DNA from: Lineus longissimus
Lineage: Eukaryota; Nemertea; Pilidiophora; Heteronemertea; Lineidae
DNA: 64,000 nucleotides
Assembly (NCBI RefSeq): GCF_910592395.1
Contig: NC_088319.1
Coordinates: forward strand, 11,596,001-11,660,000
Direction: 5' to 3'
Part shown: positions 58,592-64,000 of the stretch, piece by piece
Layout of the letters: each line of letters starts with the position of its first letter
Position numbering within the stretch: the first letter of the stretch is position 1
Notes under the pieces: generated by a model
Seen by the model: only the letters and a program-made list of their open reading frames with translations
Told to the model about the DNA's origin: nothing
Database searches by the model: none
Position numbers and translations under genes: made by a program

Positions 58592-59158
58592 TTGGATCCA
58601 CTTTTACTCAGAGAGGGGTTTTACTTGTATATGTTCTCAGAAGAGATGATTGCGGGAATGTTACAAAAAATCAAGATTAACGATCTACGTCAAACTACTT
58701 GGGGTTTTACAGACAGATATCACTTTATCCGAGAAGTTCTCAGAAGCGATAGCATTGTGCATGTTACAAAAATATCAAGGCTAGGAACAATATTTGAAGG
58801 AGATGATCGAATGTTTGTGGAGGCAATCGTCGCAGAATTGGAGATAACGGACATATACAGTCATTTTCTGGACCGATCTTATGGAAGGAAGTACTGGCAT
58901 TTTCCAAAGCGGAAATCGTCAAAGTTTAGAGATAAAAACGGCGAAGTGAATCATGTTGTTTTGATATTATTGCCTTTATTATTGTATGTTATATTCCCAA
59001 AGAAAATGACACCTGGCATTCTGAAAAATTATAAAATGTCAAAACAATTCATTTCATATTTTCGGATGGTGAGATTAGCATGTGCAGTTTTAGTTGGCTG
59101 GACTGCCTTTATTTTGAGTCCTAACGAAGCTAAGAAAACTGTAGACAACTCTTATTAA
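58592..59158 (+). CDS. Unidentified ORF (about 175 residues from first ATG)
   Basis: This is the longest non-transposon open frame in the window. The first ATG is at 58631-58633; the frame is open from 58592. The N-terminal half is mixed charged and hydrophobic (SDSIVHVTKISRLGTIFEGD). The middle is basic (FPKRKSSKFRDK). Two hydrophobic stretches follow, VVLILLPLLLYVIF and LACAVLVGWTAFIL, suggestive of membrane helices. I recognise no family. It ends just before the Mutator foldback element at 59206. No splice signals were judged convincing. It could be a real small gene, an exon, or chance in AT-rich DNA. Confidence 0.35.
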   Translation: MDPLLLREGFYLYMFSEEMIAGMLQKIKINDLRQTTWGFTDRYHFIREVLRSDSIVHVTKISRLGTIFEGDDRMFVEAIVAELEITDIYSHFLDRSYGRKYWHFPKRKSSKFRDKNGEVNHVVLILLPLLLYVIFPKKMTPGILKNYKMSKQFISYFRMVRLACAVLVGWTAFILSPNEAKKTVDNSY

Positions 59159-59205
59159 GGTGCTATGAACAACGCTCATTAAACGTGTTTATCAAGGCAA
59201 CTGCC

Positions 59206-59760
59206 GCTGAAAGGGTGGATGTCGTCCTGGGTGCCGACAAATGGTACCAATGTTCGAGATCGACTGGACAATGAGCACCCTGGGTGCCATTACACTAGAA
59301 AAACAGCACCCAGCTTCTTCTTCTACACTTTTCTATACCTACAACCGAGGTTGGCCCCACGCTCACGGAGGTCACGTGTCACGATAACCATCATTTTGCA
59401 AGATGAATACGCAGCAAATCCATTCATTTTGCCATCACACAATTTTTCATTCTCTGAATATATCCCTCCTACATACCTTTTCTGAATAAATCATCCGAAA
59501 TGTGCTTTCAAAGACCTTTACGCCTAAACGCGTTTTTTCTGTTTATCTGTTCTTTTTATTTCGCGCAGTGCTAATGTCGCAAGTACCACGGCGCGAGATA
59601 AAACGAGATTGCAAGAAACGTCCTCGTCCCTAAGATCCGTAAGCCAGGCAAAAAGAAGCTGGGTGCTGTTTGTCTTGTGTAATGGTACCCAGGGTGCTTA
59701 TTGTCCAGTCGATCTCGAACCTGGGTAGTCGGCACCCAGGACGACATCCACCCTTTCAGC
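59206..59760. mobile_element. Mutator-like foldback element, copy 2
   Basis: It starts GCTGAAAGGGTGGATGTCGT and ends in the complement at 59760, with a perfect 9-bp duplication GCAACTGCC (59197-59205 and 59761-59769). It is the same family as 29875-30453. The right arm and central loop are conserved, with the loop inverted relative to copy 1. In the left arm, homology stops after CAGCACCCAGCTTCTTCTT (about 59322). It is replaced by about 130 bp of unrelated sequence up to about 59455 that includes GGTCACGTGTCACG. Confidence 0.92.
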
Positions 59761-59769
59761 GCAACTGCC

Positions 59770-61407
59770 CGCGACAGAGGAGGGCGTAGCTTCTGACTTC
59801 TGGCCACGAAAACTGAACATCTACGAGAATGAATAGAAACAGAATGTATGTTATCAGAAAATAGCTAAATGAAAGCAAACACCGACATTTTTGAAAAGAA
59901 TTCAAAATTCGGGCGTCGATTGATATACTTAGTAGAGTGCTGAGTTTGTTTCAAATAAGTATACAGGACAACATTTCTCCAATTTCACCTAGAGATAATT
60001 TTGATCCTTTATATAGCGTGTCGACGCATTTTAAGGCCGGTTAAGGAATGTCTGTACAAAATACCTAGCTTCACCTGTAATAGGTCTACTACATTGTATG
60101 CGCGAGGTATAGACATCCCAACCGGCTTCCCTTCGACACAGTATGGTTTATTGTACATGCTTATACTTTTGAGTGACATAAAACTCCATCAGATGTGTGA
60201 CTATCACTTCGTGGGAGACACTGCACTCATGTCACTAAACGCATGTGATAGACGGATCAATAACATGTCGCCGAAATGAAATACTGCTAAAACATACAGG
60301 TTCACCACGATTGCAATCTTTGTATGAGGTTTCGTCTGGGCTTTGGATTTAGCAAAGAAGTCGCCACAGAGATTTATCGTTGTGTAATACTTTTCATTTG
60401 AAGGTTTTTTTATCAGAGTTTCAAGAACGGACGGTATATGGTTGAATTATTCCCCACAGTCGAACATTCCTCGGGCAAAACGTAGTTTGGTTAAAGTATC
60501 ATGGTTGGGGTTTACAATCCATTTCATTATAAAATGCTATCCATTTATTTATTAGTTATAATCTTGTCTTTAACGCAGAAGGCACCAAAGTGATAAAATA
60601 TCATTGAAGCCCTTTTAGTTGACGGTTTAAAATATTCTTTGACTTATTCCGTAGCGTTGGTAACTTTTCTTACCTCAGTTGTTTCTTTGGCTCACCAGAC
60701 ATCTTCATCAATCCATGGATTGATCAATAAGTTGATGATGAATCATGTCAATAAACCGTGATTTGTTCTCGGTTCTATAGCTTGTCGTCTTAGCCTTGCC
60801 TCGCAGTTGACGCCAGGGTGATTTACTGTGTCAGTCTGGGTTATGATGAGTATTCGAAGTATTTTGTCACATAGATATAGCACTCATGTGGGAAATTTGA
60901 TATAGAGTTACTGTCAGTAGTGAGTTCTTCGAACTATTCCACGGACTAATGTCAGAATTAATGAGAACATGTTTGGCGTCAAATATCTCGTCCTCAAAAT
61001 GATGTCCTGTGCAAAAAGGTATCAACTTGTGGAACAGTGTTTATAGAAATTTACAGTCGTCACAAGGATGATTTAATATACTGTTAAGTATCGGTGGTCT
61101 GCTTATCTAAAAGGCGACTGACGTTACATAAACGTACAGCCCTTAGGGAAATCGTGGAGAAACGTATGGAATGCTGGAGTAATTCCCTGGATTAACTTTA
61201 GTATAAAGGTACGAGTGTGCTGTGTGTTTTTAATGAATGGAGATTCTATTTATCTAAATGTACAGAACTAAGGCCACTGATGCACAGAGGGAAACTGAAG
61301 TGGTTTAGAGCAATATTCCTCCTAAAGAGTACTGCACCATTGTTGTTGATTCTACATCATAGTGACAGTCATCTTACTGGTTACGATCGCTCCATACATG
61401 CAACACA
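59770..61407. other. No recognised gene
   Basis: Open frames around 60.0-60.3 and 61.2-61.4 kb lack domains. No repeat ends were seen before the pogo element. Confidence 0.35.
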
Positions 61408-61667
61408 TACTTTAATACCTTGCGAATAAGAACCAGCGGCCATTTTTGTCTGGGCAGATCCACCAATGTCATAATGCATACGACAGCCGCCCTTGCCATT
61501 CATGTGCATATAGGCGAGACCAGGCCTAGCACCAGTTATTGCGTGACACAATCTGTGGTTTCTTCTGTGATGCAATGAGACATGTTAGTTACTGAAATGC
61601 TGAAATGGTTATGTGGACCAGGATGAGAATAAAAGGAAGGGTAATTCTGGGATTGTCTGTCTGCACT

Positions 61668-63148
61668 ATGGCTGAACATCCTAGAAGACGCAGGCGCTAC
61701 ACTCTGCGCGAAAAAGTAAAGCTTCTCGCTGACTTCCATGCCATCACAAACCGTTTGCCAAAATCTACAATGATGAAATGGTTAATGAGTGAGGATGACA
61801 TTCATCATCATAGAGCATCGTCAAAAGCCAAGGGTTCAGAATTAGCGTGGAGAGAACGTGGCACTGGTAAGTCTAGGGAACCATGGCAAAGCCCCCTGAA
61901 CATTAAGGGTACAGCTAAAGTGAAGGGAAACTGAAGGATGCATTTTTGCATGGAATGTGGCAAAGAACAAATTTAGTGATTTGCTGACAGAGTAAAATGA
62001 ACTGTTATCTTTTAGGCCTATACGAAGAGATGGAGGCAGACCTAGCTGATTGGCTCGATGAGAGGCGTGCCCTGGGAATGGCGATATCACATCACAACAT
62101 CAAAGATGCATCGAGGGAACTGTATCAACAGTGGTGGGTTGGATTGGCTATTGCAGAACAGACCCGTATATTGAACGATTACCCACGGAAATCTCACTTT
62201 ACAGCATCAAATGGCTGGTTATCAGGGTTTAAGAAAAGGTTCAGCATCTCCCTTAGAAGGAAGACCAAGGACAGCCGACAGGTGCCAGATAATGCTGACG
62301 CCCTAGTAGCTGCATTTAGGGAAAGCGTGCATGAACAGCATGAACATTATGAAGATTATCAAGTGGCAAATGTAGACGAGGTTTTCACCCTTTTTGACAA
62401 CCATGGCAGTTATACCTACAACCGAACAGGGGCAACGCAGATTGATATCAAATCTTCGTGGGGCAATCCTAGGCTGGGATGTACCGTCACTTTAGCAGTC
62501 ACAATGGCAGGGGGAAAATTACCCCCGCACATCACCTTCAGACGTCCAACTGCAGCCGCATGGCAAGAGCTTCAAGACAATCTGCCTGAAGATGTAGTCG
62601 TGGCACAATCACCAACGGGGTGGATGAGAGCAAATGTTATGTTAGATTACCTCGGAGAGGTGTTCATCCCCTTCATGCATCAGGACCAGGACGACCAGGA
62701 AGACGGGTATCTACCTTTCCTTCTCATATGGGATCGCTGCCGTGTGCATCTTACAGAAGAAGTTGCCCTTCTCATCATTGAGAATGGCGGTGTTATTGAG
62801 TTTATTCCACCAGGTTGTACCCCCATTGCGCAGCCCTTGGATGTTTCTGTCATCCACAGCTTCAAAGTCCGTCTTCGGCTGCTATGGAGATTGTGGAAAC
62901 AGGAACACACGACGCCGGATGGAAATTGTCCAAGGATTTCAATTTTAGAAGTGACACGCCTTGTCCGAGACGCATGGCAGGAAGTACCCGAACAGGTGGT
63001 GCAAAATTCATTTCATGCTGCTGGTATTGGGCGTGGGGTTCCACTGGTTGGGGCAGAAGATCTCGAACAACCTGCTGGGGACGTCGATGAGGGACTAGAA
63101 TTTTTCAACCTGCCAGAGGAAGACCTTGTCGAGGACCCTGATGAATAA
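61668..63148 (+). CDS. pogo/CENP-B-like transposase (two exons)
   Basis: Exons 61668-61866 and 62016-63148 are joined by a 149-bp intron (donor GTAAGT; acceptor TATCTTTTAG). The junction restores a Gly codon and gives 443 residues. Exon 1 encodes an N-terminal helix-turn-helix region (MAEHPRRRRRYTLREKVKLL), like the CENP-B/Psq DNA-binding domain. Exon 2 begins with a second CENP-B-type HTH (LADWLDERRALGMAISHHNI through FTASNGWLSGFKKRF). The DDE core follows: VANVDEVF gives the first Asp, LLIWDRCRVH the second, and IAQPLDVSV the third, 35 residues after the second. The tail is acidic (EEDLVEDPDE). The enzyme would excise and insert the element at TA. All expected parts are present and unbroken, so it may be active or recently active. 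Host domestication is possible but unneeded, since its own inverted repeats flank it. Confidence 0.9.
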
Positions 63149-63562
63149 CAGGACCTGCAGGCTTCTTGAAGCCGTCTCATGCCATTACCTTTTTTGGGCT
63201 ACCCTGTAGAAGTGTTCATTTTGCCATTAAATGACCACATCAAATCTTGTTTCTTGCAGGCATCCGCAAAACTTGCTTTTTTCTTAGAGGTTAAAATGCA
63301 TTCAAAATTCCTTCACCGACGTCACCCTGCCGAGCATAAAATTGAAACAGTGTGTAACCATCTTTCCCATTATGGTATACTAAGGGTTAACATGGTGGGA
63401 TTTGACCACAAGTCAACGACATCGATAAAGAATTCCCCTTTATGTCAATTCCCGAAGCCTATTCATGTAGTCAAATCAAGCACGCCTACTCACATGTCGT
63501 GGGCGGGACAAGTTAGGCCTCACTGGTGGCCAGGATCGGTTCTTATTCGCAAGGAATTAAAG
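63149..63562 (+). other. 3' UTR and right end of pogo element
   Basis: Between the transposase stop and the right inverted repeat. The long plus-strand frame starting at 63179 runs out of the element and is not considered a gene. No clear AATAAA was noted. Confidence 0.5.
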
Positions 63563-63564
63563 TA

Positions 63565-63968
63565 TATGACTCCCCTGACCAGCGAAGGGCCATGCAGTTA
63601 CTCCGAGAGAGCGAGACCAAGAGCTGTATGGCATGCATGTGGCGAAAGACACTATTTGGTGGAAGCCATTCCAAAAAAATCCAATGTTCCGCTCTGTACG
63701 GTTTTTTCTTGACCAATCTGGATGATATGTCCAAGTCATTATTTTCATCCGAATTATCATTTCCATCGTCTTTATTTAAATCGGCAAACGTGTCAAATCT
63801 GAATGAGGGATATCCAGAAACAAAATATCTTGGGACCCCAAAAAGTCCATTTGGCCTCATTGGAGGATTCTTTCTGCAGTAACATTGCCGATCACTGCAC
63901 ATTCTGTTGGGTCGCGATGCACAGATCATTAAAAAACAAAGTTTAAAGGAATTCGTCCAGATTTTCAC
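63565..63968 (-). CDS. Unidentified minus-strand ORF interrupted by the pogo element
   Basis: An open minus-strand frame of more than 130 codons abuts the transposon. It includes PPMRPNGLFGVPRYFVSG, an acidic Asn/Asp/Glu stretch (DDGNDNSDENNDLD) and AEHWIFLEWLPPNSVF. An internal TTACTGCAG could be a splice acceptor near 63881. If the transposon is removed, the frame would run on for about 11 codons past the TA site before a stop at about 61376. So the element may have landed in the end of a coding exon, or the frame is chance. An equally long plus-strand frame overlaps. No family is recognised. Confidence 0.3.
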
Positions 63969-64000
63969 GCACCAGGGTAAAAAACGATGAGGTAACTGAA

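Larger units (their letters stand above)
61410..63562 (+). mobile_element. pogo/CENP-B-type DNA transposon, apparently intact
   Basis: The ends are 25-bp inverted repeats with one mismatch, beginning CTTTAAT then A or T then CCTTGCGAATAA. They start at 61410 and end at 63562. TA flanks both sides (61408-61409 and 63563-63564). The 2153-bp element carries one two-exon transposase gene with no stop or frameshift. The compact architecture, TA target and CENP-B-like transposase fit the pogo group of Tc1/mariner. Its termini differ entirely from the element at 904-3125, although the transposases are related, so these are two families. Confidence 0.9.

Noticed and set aside
63179-63712. 177-codon plus-strand ORF after the pogo transposase
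   Set aside because: It starts in the transposon's 3' UTR, crosses its right inverted repeat and runs into flanking DNA; no domain.

Overview
This window looks like nuclear DNA of an invertebrate metazoan. It is AT-rich and gene-poor, coding parts are short exons with GT-AG splice signals, and the rest is crowded with DNA transposons, foldback elements, SINEs and minisatellites. The palindrome TACATGTA recurs at least 24 times by eye, a flavour I associate with marine invertebrates such as lophotrochozoans or amphioxus. I cannot fix the species. No prokaryotic operon, CRISPR array or plasmid feature is present.

Host genes are few. At the left edge, on the minus strand, lies the first coding exon of a hydroxylysine kinase gene (HYKK/AGPHD1 family, 527-815), with a good splice donor and a probable 5'UTR intron. 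At 48.8-49.5 kb there is a decayed Toll/TLR-type gene: a membrane segment followed by a TIR domain broken by a stop, an internal deletion and frameshifts. Exon-like stretches near 13.4 kb and 15.9-16.4 kb, and a 175-residue reading frame at 58.6-59.2 kb, remain unidentified.

Mobile DNA dominates. A decayed pogo-like element with long inverted repeats (904-3125, TA duplication) sits just upstream of the HYKK exon. A Kolobok-like element (4718-6106, TTAA duplication) carries a THAP-domain gene and a small convergent P2X7-like acidic ORF; it landed inside a unit of a 40-bp minisatellite. A second pogo/CENP-B-type element (61410-63562) appears structurally intact: TA duplication, matching inverted repeats, and a two-exon, 443-residue transposase with a DD35D-type catalytic core.

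Non-autonomous families include two Mutator-like foldback elements with perfect 9-bp duplications (29875-30453 and 59206-59760), a hAT-like MITE (35243-35787), TTAA MITEs (11132-11337 and 46341-46528), three copies of a TA-flanked MITE, two tRNA-derived SINEs and a LINE 3' end. Tandem repeats include a 49-bp minisatellite (9682-10495), a degenerate ~170-320-bp array (21.5-23.1 kb), and several two- or three-copy duplications.

The strongest leads are the seemingly intact pogo element, the THAP/P2X7-like Kolobok element, a 29-bp perfect palindrome with its own 5-bp target duplication inside a transposon arm, the exchange of about 130 bp in one Mutator foldback arm, and two hairpins of precursor-microRNA size 0.5 kb apart.
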